Shown here: in pieces, positions 26,620 through 34,295 of the stretch
How the letters are laid out: each line of letters begins with the position of its first letter
Position numbering within the stretch: the first letter of the stretch is position 1
Source of the DNA: Cystobacter fuscus
GTDB lineage: Bacteria; Myxococcota; Myxococcia; Myxococcales; Myxococcaceae
Length of the DNA: 64,000 nt
Assembly: GCF_002305875.1 (NCBI RefSeq)
Contig: NZ_CP022098.1
Span: forward strand, 5,518,001-5,582,000
Direction of reading: 5' to 3'
Position numbers and translations under genes: made by a program
Notes under the pieces: generated by a model
Told to the model about the DNA's origin: nothing
Database searches by the model: none
The model's input: the letters and a program-made list of their open reading frames with translations, nothing else

Positions 26620-27861
26620 ATGCGGACCTTGAAGCGCGGTTGGATGGTAGCCAGCTTGATGACGTGGAGCTTCGCCGCTCCGGTGCGCGCCGATGAGGCG
26701 CCGCCCCCGGCCAACGCGCCAACGGCGACGAGCCAGATCACCCTGCCGTCCACGGGCGGCCTCAACGTCACCTCGAGCAATGGCCAGTTCGAGGTGACAC
26801 TCAGAGGGCGCATCCAGGTGGACGGCGGCGCGTTCCGCAACGACGCGCTGGGCACCAAGAACGTGAGTGGCACGGAGCTGAGGCGCGTGCGACTGGGCGC
26901 CGCCGGGCAGGCACTCGGCTGGCGCTACCTGGTGGAAGTGGACTTCGCCGGAGATGGAGTGGAGGCACAGGACCTGTGGATCTCCAGGACGCTGGGGCCG
27001 GGCCAGCTCACCGTCGGCCAGTTCAAGCCCGCCTTCTCGATCGAGGACCAGACGAACGATCTGTACGTCGTCATGCAGGAGCGCAGCTTTCTCGCGAGCA
27101 CCCTGGCGCCCGGCTTCCAGATCGGCGTTGGATACGCGGGCGATGTCGGGGTCTTCACCTACGGGGTGGCGCTGTACAACCTCGATCGCAACAACGCGAG
27201 TCACGATCGGGGGTTCGGAGGGTCTGGCCGGGTGACGTTCGCGCCCTGGCGCACCGAGGGGCGGGTGCTGCACGTGGGTGTGGCGGTGGCTCGCGAGCAC
27301 ACGGACCTGATGGGTGACGGCAAGCAGCCCGGCGTCTCGCTGCGGGTGCGCACGGCCGGCCACCTCGCCGATGGCTCCCGCTTCCTGCTCTTGGGCTTCA
27401 ACGACAACTCTTCCGTGGACAGCACCAAGGGAGTGCTCGAGCTCGCTGGCGTCTACGGTCCGCTCTCCTTGCAGGCGGAGGCGGCCCAGGGGCGCTACGC
27501 GAGCCGGAGCGCGCGGGGCCGGCTCAGCACCTGGTATGTGCAGGCCAGCGGGTTCCTGACGGGAGAGAGCCGTGCCTACGATGCCACGCGTGGCCGCTTC
27601 CAACGCCTCGTGCCGCGTGGCAGGTTCGGCGCCCTGGAACTCGCGGTCCGCTACGACGTGGCACGAGGCCTGACAACGCCCGCTGTCGAGGTGTCGAATG
27701 GGATCGAGGTCCACGCCGCGACCGCGGGGATCAACTGGTACGTCAACGAGCGCGTCCGCCTCACGGTGAATGGCATCCTGGCCACGGTCGAGGATCCGCT
27801 CAATGTCACCGCGCTGGACGACACACGTGCCGTGACGGCGCGGCTCCAGCTGGAGTTCTAG
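26620..27861 (+). CDS. Outer-membrane porin, Porin_O_P (OprP-like) family
   Basis: This 413-residue precursor has a signal peptide (1-26, ending PVRADEA) and a long series of alternating amphipathic beta strands ending in VTARLQLEF, the aromatic C-terminal signature needed for BAM insertion. RRVRLGAAGQALGWRYLVEV and VGQFKPAFSIEDQTND are typical of phosphate/anion-selective OprP/O porins. Located between gudD and garD, it probably passes hexarate dianions across the outer membrane rather than phosphate; this is inferred from context. The 18-nt gap to gudD indicates co-transcription. Confidence 0.85.
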   Translation: MRTLKRGWMVASLMTWSFAAPVRADEAPPPANAPTATSQITLPSTGGLNVTSSNGQFEVTLRGRIQVDGGAFRNDALGTKNVSGTELRRVRLGAAGQALGWRYLVEVDFAGDGVEAQDLWISRTLGPGQLTVGQFKPAFSIEDQTNDLYVVMQERSFLASTLAPGFQIGVGYAGDVGVFTYGVALYNLDRNNASHDRGFGGSGRVTFAPWRTEGRVLHVGVAVAREHTDLMGDGKQPGVSLRVRTAGHLADGSRFLLLGFNDNSSVDSTKGVLELAGVYGPLSLQAEAAQGRYASRSARGRLSTWYVQASGFLTGESRAYDATRGRFQRLVPRGRFGALELAVRYDVARGLTTPAVEVSNGIEVHAATAGINWYVNERVRLTVNGILATVEDPLNVTALDDTRAVTARLQLEF

Positions 27862-27876
27862 AGAAGGAGAAGGCAG

Positions 27877-29463
27877 ATGACCGATCGCGCGGAGTCCATG
27901 CGAACGCAGCCCCTCACCATTCGCATGCATGGCGATGACAACGTCGCCATCGTCGCCAACGAGGGTGGGTTGCCGGCTGGAACGGTATTGCCCGAGGGGC
28001 TCGTGCTCAAGGAGCGCGTGCCGCAAGGGCACAAGGTCGCGCTGGTGGATCTGCCCCGGGGTCAGGCGGTCCTGCGCTACGGGGTGCCGATCGGCTACGC
28101 CCTGGAGGACATCGCGTCCGGACGCTGGGTGCACGAGCGCCTGCTCGACATGCCGGGGGCGCGTGGGCTGGATGACCTCCCCCTGGCCACCGCGAAGGCC
28201 GCGCCCCTGCCGCCGCTGGAGGGCTACACGTTCGAGGGCTACCGCAACCCGGATGGCTCCGTGGGCACGCGCAACATCCTGGCGATCACCCAGACGGTTC
28301 AATGCGTGGCGGGCGTCACGGAGTTCGCCGTCCAGCGCATCAAGACCGAGCTGTTGCCCCGCTTCCCGAACGTGGACGATGTCGTGGCCCTGGAGCATGG
28401 CTATGGCTGTGGCGTGGCGATCGACGTGCCCGACGCGATCGTGCCGATCCGGACCTTGCGCAACATCAGCCTCAACCCGAACTTCGGCGGCGAGGTGATG
28501 ATGGTGAGCCTGGGCTGCGAGAAGTTGCAGCCCGAGCGCTTGATGCCACCCGGCTCGCTCCCGGTCGTCGGTCAACGGGGAGGAGCCGAGGAGGGCGGGA
28601 AGCCAAGCGTGGTCTGCTTGCAGGACGACAGCCACACCGGCTTCATGTCGATGGTGGCGAGCATCATGCGGCAGGCCGAGACCCATCTGGCGCGCCTGAA
28701 CGCGCGAAGACGTGAAACCGTGCCGGCCAGTGAGCTGGTGGTGGGGGTCCAGTGCGGTGGTAGCGATGCGTTCTCGGGGGTGACGGCCAACCCGGCGGTT
28801 GGCTTCTGCACCGACCTGCTGGTGCGTGCTGGCGCCAGCGTGATGTTCTCGGAAGTGACCGAGGTGCGTGATGGCATCGCCCAACTGACCGCACGCGCCA
28901 CCACCCCGGAGGTGGCCCAAGCCATGATCCGGGAAATGGCGTGGTACGACGCCTACCTGAAGCGAGGCGGTGCCGACCGGAGCGCCAACACCACGCCGGG
29001 CAACAAGAAGGGCGGCCTGTCCAACATCGTCGAGAAGGCGATGGGCTCCATCGTCAAGTCCGGCTCGTCGCCGATTTCCGGGGTGCTGTCGCCCGGAGAG
29101 AAGCTCAAGACGAGGGGACTCACGTACGCGGCCACTCCCGCGAGCGATTTCATCTGCGGCACGCTGCAACTGGCCGCGGGCATGAACCTGCATGTCTTCA
29201 CCACCGGTCGTGGCACGCCCTATGGCCTGGCCGCGGTCCCGGTGATCAAGGTCGCCACGCGCAGCGATCTGGCCCGGCGCTGGCATGACCTGATGGACGT
29301 GAACGCCGGAACCATCGCGGATGGCTCCGCCAGCATCGAGGAGGTGGGGTGGGAACTCTTCCGCTTCATGCTGGATGTGGCCAGCGGTCGCAAGAAGACG
29401 TGGGCGGAACAGTGGAAGCTTCACAACGCCCTGGTGCTCTTCAATCCCGCTCCCGTGACGTGA
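27877..29463 (+). CDS. garD: Galactarate dehydratase
   Basis: This 528-residue protein of the UxaA/GarD family dehydrates galactarate to 5-keto-4-deoxyglucarate. An N-terminal SAF-like domain (about 10-85) is followed by a second domain starting [20 protein letters not shown]. The conserved [26 protein letters not shown] and [20 protein letters not shown] blocks are present, as are the C-terminal [19 protein letters not shown] and [15 protein letters not shown]. It is the last gene of the operon and is followed by a terminator-like hairpin. It lets both hexarates enter through KdgD. Confidence 0.94.
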   Translation: MTDRAESMRTQPLTIRMHGDDNVAIVANEGGLPAGTVLPEGLVLKERVPQGHKVALVDLPRGQAVLRYGVPIGYALEDIASGRWVHERLLDMPGARGLDDLPLATAKAAPLPPLEGYTFEGYRNPDGSVGTRNILAITQTVQCVAGVTEFAVQRIKTELLPRFPNVDDVVALEHGYGCGVAIDVPDAIVPIRTLRNISLNPNFGGEVMMVSLGCEKLQPERLMPPGSLPVVGQRGGAEEGGKPSVVCLQDDSHTGFMSMVASIMRQAETHLARLNARRRETVPASELVVGVQCGGSDAFSGVTANPAVGFCTDLLVRAGASVMFSEVTEVRDGIAQLTARATTPEVAQAMIREMAWYDAYLKRGGADRSANTTPGNKKGGLSNIVEKAMGSIVKSGSSPISGVLSPGEKLKTRGLTYAATPASDFICGTLQLAAGMNLHVFTTGRGTPYGLAAVPVIKVATRSDLARRWHDLMDVNAGTIADGSASIEEVGWELFRFMLDVASGRKKTWAEQWKLHNALVLFNPAPVT

Positions 29464-29467
29464 GGTC

Positions 29468-29505
29468 CGGCCGGGGGTGAGCTACCGGCCGATCTTCTCT
29501 TCCTT
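29468..29505 (+). terminator. Terminator of the hexarate operon
   Basis: CGGCCGG (29468-29474) and CCGGCCG (29485-29491) form a perfect 7-bp GC stem with a 10-nt loop, 5 nt after the garD stop. The pyrimidine-rich ATCTTCTCTTCCTT follows. Structure and position fit a Rho-independent terminator. Confidence 0.55.
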
Positions 29506-29713
29506 GGCGTGGATTTGGTCCGCCTCAATCCAATGCGCGAGGACGCGGAGTCTCCATGCGGGACGCCTCCTGACAAAAGGACTCGGGTTCCTGGAGTTCT
29601 CGCGACGCGGTGGGCGGCGAGCGGCCATTCGAGGGTATGGCCCTGGATTTGCTCCCTGGCAGCGCGAAGCTGGAACCCTTAAGGAAGGGCCGTGGTGGTC
29701 GAGGAGGGCGTTC

Positions 29714-30643
29714 GTGAGTTCACGGCATGAAATCAAGTTGAAGGGGTCGGTCATTCGTCCGGAGCGCATCCCGGCGCCTCTTCTCCAGGAACTGCTGCAC
29801 ATCTTCGTCGAGGGTGCGCAGCGGGCGCTGCGCTTGCGCATCGAGGGACGGAGCACCGCGCGGGGAACCCAGCCCGCGTGGATGCGCTCTGCCGCGCAGT
29901 TCGATCTGCTCATCGAGCCCCCGTCCGAGCCTGGAGTCTTCCGGGTCGAGTCACGCCCATTGAGGCAGGTCCTCCCCGCGAACCTCCGGCCGGGTGAGGC
30001 CCCGCACGGCCTCGATCTGGCCCGGACGGCCGTGGACTTCTTCGAGGAGGGGCTCGAGGACGCGCTCGCCGGAGCCACGGACAGCGACACGTTCGATGAA
30101 GGACTCGTCGAGACGTTCAGTGCATTCGCCCGGGTCTTCGAACAAGGCGTGGAGGCCATCGAGATCGTCAATGGCCGCACCATTCCCATCGACTCCGAGG
30201 GAGTAGAGCGGATGATCCGGCTCCGCCGCCAGATTCCTGCCCCCCAGGCCGTTCGGATCGCGGGCACGCTCGACACCATCCGGCACAGTGATCGGGTCTT
30301 CACCCTGGTGCTGGAATCCGGTGCCTTGCTCAAGGGGGTCGCGGAGCGACTGGAACCCACACGGATGGCGTCGCTCTTCGGCAAGCAGGTGGTGGTGTCG
30401 GGGATGGCGGTGTTCCGGCCTTCTGGTTCTGTCTCGCGGATCGACGTGGAGCAGATGCAGGAGGCCAGCGCGCAGGAGACCTCTCTGTGGTCCCGCTTGC
30501 CCAGGCCGCTGCGGGTTCCGCTGGACACCCGAGCACTACGGGTGGCCCAGGATGAACGGTCGGGTTTCAATGCCATCTACGGCCAGTGGCCGGGTGATGA
30601 GTCGGAGGAGGAACTCGTGGCCGCGCTCGAGGGGTTCTCGTGA
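29714..30643 (+). CDS. Putative antitoxin partner of the PIN protein (309 aa, unrecognised family)
   Basis: The start GTG 29714 has GGAGGG 5 nt upstream; the longer frame (from 29477) lacks coding character. The protein is cytoplasmic with no clear DNA-binding domain. An N-terminal part (SSRHEIKLKGSVIRPERIPA, then LLQELLHIFVEGAQRALRLR) resembles domains that precede PIN toxins. A central acidic helical part and a C-terminal OB-like strand region (VRIAGTLDTIRHSDRVFTLV) follow. The stop overlaps the PIN gene start by 4 nt, the usual coupling in toxin-antitoxin pairs. The antitoxin role is inferred from this context; its length is three to four times that of VapB. Confidence 0.6.
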   Translation: MSSRHEIKLKGSVIRPERIPAPLLQELLHIFVEGAQRALRLRIEGRSTARGTQPAWMRSAAQFDLLIEPPSEPGVFRVESRPLRQVLPANLRPGEAPHGLDLARTAVDFFEEGLEDALAGATDSDTFDEGLVETFSAFARVFEQGVEAIEIVNGRTIPIDSEGVERMIRLRRQIPAPQAVRIAGTLDTIRHSDRVFTLVLESGALLKGVAERLEPTRMASLFGKQVVVSGMAVFRPSGSVSRIDVEQMQEASAQETSLWSRLPRPLRVPLDTRALRVAQDERSGFNAIYGQWPGDESEEELVAALEGFS

Positions 30644-31095
30644 CTGCGGCCAGTGGTCTTGTCCTGCTCGACACCAACATCCTCATTCACCTGCTCAGGG
30701 CCACGGCCCTGGGCGCCAGGGCCGCCAGCGAACACGCCTTGCGGAGCCGGAGCGAGCGGTCTCTGCTCTCCATCGTCACCGTGGGCGAGGCCCTGGCATT
30801 CGCGAGGAAGCGCGGCTGGGGAACGTCCAAGGTCACCGCACTGCGGGAACTGATTCAGCAGCTCGTCATCGTCGACATCCACTCCAATGAAGTCCTGGAA
30901 CACTACGCCGCGCTCGATGCTTTCCGCGAAGCCCGTGGACGGGCCTTGGGAAAGAACGACCTGTGGATCTCCGCCACGGCCGCGGCGACCGGCGCGTTGT
31001 TGTTGACCACGGACAAGGACTTCGATCCCCTTCACCAGGAAGGACTCTTGCGCCGCGCCTGGTACGACCCGGCACCGAGCCCTCGAAACTTATGA
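30640..31095 (+). CDS. PIN-domain (VapC-like) ribonuclease toxin
   Basis: This 151-residue protein has the PIN nuclease acids in order: Asp11 (LLDTNILIHLL), Glu50 (VTVGEAL), Asp107 (GKNDLWISATA) and Asp125 (TTDKDFD). VapC toxins cleave tRNA or rRNA using Mg2+. The start GTG 30640 overlaps the upstream gene stop (GTGA). It is slightly longer than classical VapC because of a C-terminal tail. It runs convergent to the phosphotransferase gene. Confidence 0.88.
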   Translation: MTAASGLVLLDTNILIHLLRATALGARAASEHALRSRSERSLLSIVTVGEALAFARKRGWGTSKVTALRELIQQLVIVDIHSNEVLEHYAALDAFREARGRALGKNDLWISATAAATGALLLTTDKDFDPLHQEGLLRRAWYDPAPSPRNL

Positions 31096-31108
31096 GCACC
31101 AGTCATGC

Positions 31109-33862
31109 TCACGCGGCACCTTCGTCCAGGAGCTCCACGATGCCCCGGGTGCCGTCCACGCGGATGCGCTGGCCGGTGTGGATGCGCCGCGTGGCGCCCG
31201 TCACGCTGACGACCGCCGGAATGCCGTACTCGCGCGCCACCACCGAGCCGTGCGTCATGAGCCCGCCCACCTCGGTCACCAGTCCAGACGCGTGCACGAA
31301 CAGGGGCGTCCAGCCTGGATCCGTATGCGGCGCCACGAGGATCTCTCCCGCGTGAAGCACCTCGCGCGTCGGATCGAGCACCACGCGCGCCCGCCCCTCC
31401 ACCACGCCCGCCGAGGCCGCCGTCCCGGACATGGCTCCCGGTGGCAGATCCTCGCGGCCCGCCAGCACGGGAATCTCGCCATCGCTCGCCATCACCAAGG
31501 GAGGCGCTCGTCTGGCGTCGCGCCGGAGCGCGGCCCGCCGCTCCTCGGCGAGGGGCCGTAGATCGGGCGCTCGCTCGGCCTCGAGCGCCGCGATCAGCTC
31601 CTCGAAGCGGAACAGGAACACCTCGTCCGGCGCCCCGAGCGCCCCGCGCCGCACCAGGAGACTCCCGGCCTCGAGCACTGCGTCACGCACGAGCTCCAGC
31701 ACACGGACGAGCAGGAACTTGGGGTGTTCCCGCAGCCCAAGGCCCGCGCGGGCCAGTCGTACCCACCGGCGAGCCAGCCGGGCGCGCAGGCTTCCGGTCA
31801 GACCGCGTCGGGACGCGGCGACGAGTCGCTCGCCCGCGGCCTCGGCCCTGGCGGCCAGCGCCGCGTGGTGGGCCCGGTGCTCGCCCGCGGACCGGTTCGC
31901 CCCCGCCGGTCCGGCTCCTCCCACGATGGTCGCGAGAAGGAGCGAGGGATCCTCCTTGTAACGAGGCCGGGACAGGTCCACCTCCCCATGTCCCCGCATG
32001 CCATAGCGCTCGAGGAAGGCCCGCCAGGCCGTGAGAAAGGCCGGCCCTCCTTCGAGGTCACGCGCCGCGGCCAGGGCCTCGGGGGCGGGACGGTCGTGAA
32101 GCACCGCGGCCAGGGCCGGATGGGGGCGGACGAGATCCGTCAGATCTCCCACGGCCAGATCCATCTCGGTGGTGACGTTGCCGGGCAGGCCCCGCTCCAG
32201 CGCGGAGAGATCCTCCAGTGTCCCGCCGAGCAGTCCCCTCCGGATTCCCTGGCCGAGCAGCCCCTTGGCCACCACGCCCACGAGCAGGTTCGGGGGCAGG
32301 GCGAGGGCGCGGCTCATGAGCTCCGAGAGCACACGCCGCGACTCGCGCAGCCGTGCCGCGCCCGGAGCCGCCGCCGCGAGCCGGGCCCGCATCTCGGTGA
32401 GCAGCGACTCGCTGAACGTCTCCACCCGGGAGAGGAGTGAGGCGGGATCCGCGACGAACAGCCGGTGCAACATCCGGGTGACCAGGGGGAAGGCGATGCG
32501 GCCAACGCCCCTCACCGTGGCCCGTCCGCCGCGTGCGCCGCGCTGGAAGGCCGGCTGGTTGGCCAACGCGTCCATGCCCCGGCCCAGATCCTCGTAGACG
32601 TGACGGGCGATCCCCACCATCCGCCGCCGCAGGAGGGGATGGCGCAGCATGGGCGTCGCGTCCAGGAAGAGCCGGCTGCCCGCGACGGCGACGGACCGGG
32701 TCTCGTGGGGAGGCTCCTCCGTGCCCGACGACGTCCTGCCGAATGGAATCGTCAACTGCCACACCTGGAGGGCGAGCGGCGGCATCGGGTCCGTCATCAT
32801 CTGGACGTGGCCGAAGCCGAGGTAGATATGCGTGCCCCCGTCGTCCGGAGCGGGCGTGGGCAGCGGGTACAGGCTCGTGATGGGGCGGGCCTGGACCACG
32901 TAGATGCGCCCGGCCTCGATGCACCACTCGATGTCCTGCGGCTCGCCGTAATGCGCTTCGATGCGCGCGCCCAGGGCGGCCAGCTCCCGTGCGGTCACGT
33001 CATCCAGGGCCCGGGCGCTGCGGGTGGCTTCCGGCAAGGCTTCCTCCCTGGTTCCGCCCTCGGGCCTGGGACGGATGGCCAGGGCCTTGTCACCCACCTG
33101 GACGCTCAGGAACTCCCCCGTCGCCTTGTCCACCTTGTACAGGTCGGCGTTGATGAGCCCGCTGACCAGCGCCTCGCCCAGCCCGAAGCCCGCGTCGATG
33201 GATACGGTGCCACGCCGCCCGGTGAGGGGATCCGCGGTGAAGAGGATGCCGGACACCTCGGGCATCACCATGCGCTGCACCACCACGCTCAGCTTCACCC
33301 CGCGATGGCCAAAGCCATTCCGGGCCCGGTAGAGCACCGCGCGATCGGTGAACAGCGACACCCAGCAGCGCCGGACCGCGTCGAGCAGGGACTCGGCCCC
33401 GCGGATGTTGAGGAAGGTGTCCTGCTGGCCCGCGAAGCTGGCGTCCGGCAGATCCTCCGCCGTGGCGCTGGAGCGCACCGCCCACGCGGCCTCGGTCCCC
33501 AGCGCCCTCCAGGCGGCGAGCACGGCGTCGGCCACGGCCGGGGGAAGGGGCGCCTGGCCGAGCGCGGCACGGGTGGCCTCGGCGACGCGACGCGCCGCTT
33601 CCACATCCTTCCCATCCAATGACTCCAGCGCCGCGTACAACGCCTGGGTCTCCCCGACGCCGGCGAAGAACGCATCGAAGGCGGCCGTGGTGACACAGAA
33701 GCCGGGAGGCACGGGGAACCCGGCGCGGGCCAGCTCGCCCAGGTTGGCCCCCTTGCCGCCCACGTGGGGCAGGTCCGCCGCGCAGATGCGCTCGAACGGG
33801 AGGATGAAGGACTCCGCTTCCACGGTGCGCGCGGATTCGTCGAGGGTGTTGCCTGTACTCAT
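31109..33862 (-). CDS. rph: Rifampicin phosphotransferase-like enzyme (ATP-grasp, middle domain, swivelling His domain)
   Basis: This 917-residue protein is related to PEP synthase but lacks the C-terminal PEP-binding barrel, the architecture of rifampin phosphotransferase (Rph). Residues to about 340 form the PPDK_N ATP-grasp domain (HVGGKGANLGELARAGFPVP, VRSSATAEDLPDASFAGQQD). The long middle domain contains YGMRGHGEVDLSRPRYKEDP, as in the antibiotic-binding domain of Rph. The C-terminal swivel domain carries phospho-His871 in GGLMTHGSVVAREYGIPAVV. Rph transfers the beta-phosphate of ATP to rifamycins; other substrates are possible in this family. Start ATG 33862 has GGAG 7 nt upstream. No rifamycin-associated element is evident upstream. 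Confidence 0.8.
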   Translation of the reverse strand: MSTGNTLDESARTVEAESFILPFERICAADLPHVGGKGANLGELARAGFPVPPGFCVTTAAFDAFFAGVGETQALYAALESLDGKDVEAARRVAEATRAALGQAPLPPAVADAVLAAWRALGTEAAWAVRSSATAEDLPDASFAGQQDTFLNIRGAESLLDAVRRCWVSLFTDRAVLYRARNGFGHRGVKLSVVVQRMVMPEVSGILFTADPLTGRRGTVSIDAGFGLGEALVSGLINADLYKVDKATGEFLSVQVGDKALAIRPRPEGGTREEALPEATRSARALDDVTARELAALGARIEAHYGEPQDIEWCIEAGRIYVVQARPITSLYPLPTPAPDDGGTHIYLGFGHVQMMTDPMPPLALQVWQLTIPFGRTSSGTEEPPHETRSVAVAGSRLFLDATPMLRHPLLRRRMVGIARHVYEDLGRGMDALANQPAFQRGARGGRATVRGVGRIAFPLVTRMLHRLFVADPASLLSRVETFSESLLTEMRARLAAAAPGAARLRESRRVLSELMSRALALPPNLLVGVVAKGLLGQGIRRGLLGGTLEDLSALERGLPGNVTTEMDLAVGDLTDLVRPHPALAAVLHDRPAPEALAAARDLEGGPAFLTAWRAFLERYGMRGHGEVDLSRPRYKEDPSLLLATIVGGAGPAGANRSAGEHRAHHAALAARAEAAGERLVAASRRGLTGSLRARLARRWVRLARAGLGLREHPKFLLVRVLELVRDAVLEAGSLLVRRGALGAPDEVFLFRFEELIAALEAERAPDLRPLAEERRAALRRDARRAPPLVMASDGEIPVLAGREDLPPGAMSGTAASAGVVEGRARVVLDPTREVLHAGEILVAPHTDPGWTPLFVHASGLVTEVGGLMTHGSVVAREYGIPAVVSVTGATRRIHTGQRIRVDGTRGIVELLDEGAA

Positions 33863-34295
33863 GGGGTTCTCCACTTCGAGGAGGCGACACCGTCCAGCAA
33901 CACGCGTCTCGGGCAGCGGCATGATCGCTGACGCGATACGGGAAAGACATAGATCGTTCGTCTCACCTCTGTGTCAAGACGGGATGCCCGTGCTCTTGTT
34001 GCCTGGGTTGAAATGCAGTCCATGTGTCTCAGGTGCAGCCCGCGTGTAATCAAAGGAGCTCTTGGAGAGAGCCAGACACATCGTGATGCGCGGCTGGAGC
34101 CTGATGCTGAACGATATGAAATTCGCCATGGCCTCATACCGCGGGACCATGGTATGGAAGTGCTGTGATGGTCAGGGGGGCGCTCAGCCAGCCCAGGCTT
34201 GTTCTCTCCGAATCGAGAGCGGCGGTACACGGAGTGACGCCAGGATCCACGAGAGGATCTGGCGAGTGGAATGCCTTTGCCTAAGGAGCGGCGAT
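33863..34295. other. Divergent region upstream of the injection-system array
   Basis: This 433-bp region has no credible gene. It must hold the promoters of the phosphotransferase and of the 16-gene array. The sheath gene has a clear AAGGAGCG at 34283-34290. A minus-strand TTGACA (33977-33972) has only a poorly spaced TATGTC partner. I find no sigma-54 consensus and no clear operator. Local GC is lower (about 33950-34150), and fragments of open frame there may be remnants. Confidence 0.5.

Noticed and set aside
25222-29424. 1400-aa open frame antisense to gudD, porin and garD
   Set aside because: It mirrors high third-position GC of the real genes, is Arg/His/Gly-rich without domains, and overlaps three well-identified enzymes.
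31093-31111. TGAGCA/TGCTCA hairpin between PIN and phosphotransferase stops
   Set aside because: The stem is only 6 bp, overlaps the stop codon and has no T-tract; too weak to call a terminator.
33946-33977. Minus-strand promoter for the phosphotransferase (TTGACA with TATGTC)
   Set aside because: The spacing is 20 nt and the -10 is poor, so it does not meet the standard for a feature.
33971-34168. 65-aa plus-strand frame upstream of the eCIS array
   Set aside because: No ribosome binding site, no conserved pattern; perhaps a gene remnant.
34062-34295. N-terminal extension of the sheath protein
   Set aside because: The sheath family begins at MAAYLHPGVYLEE, and AAGGAGCG directly precedes ATG 34296.
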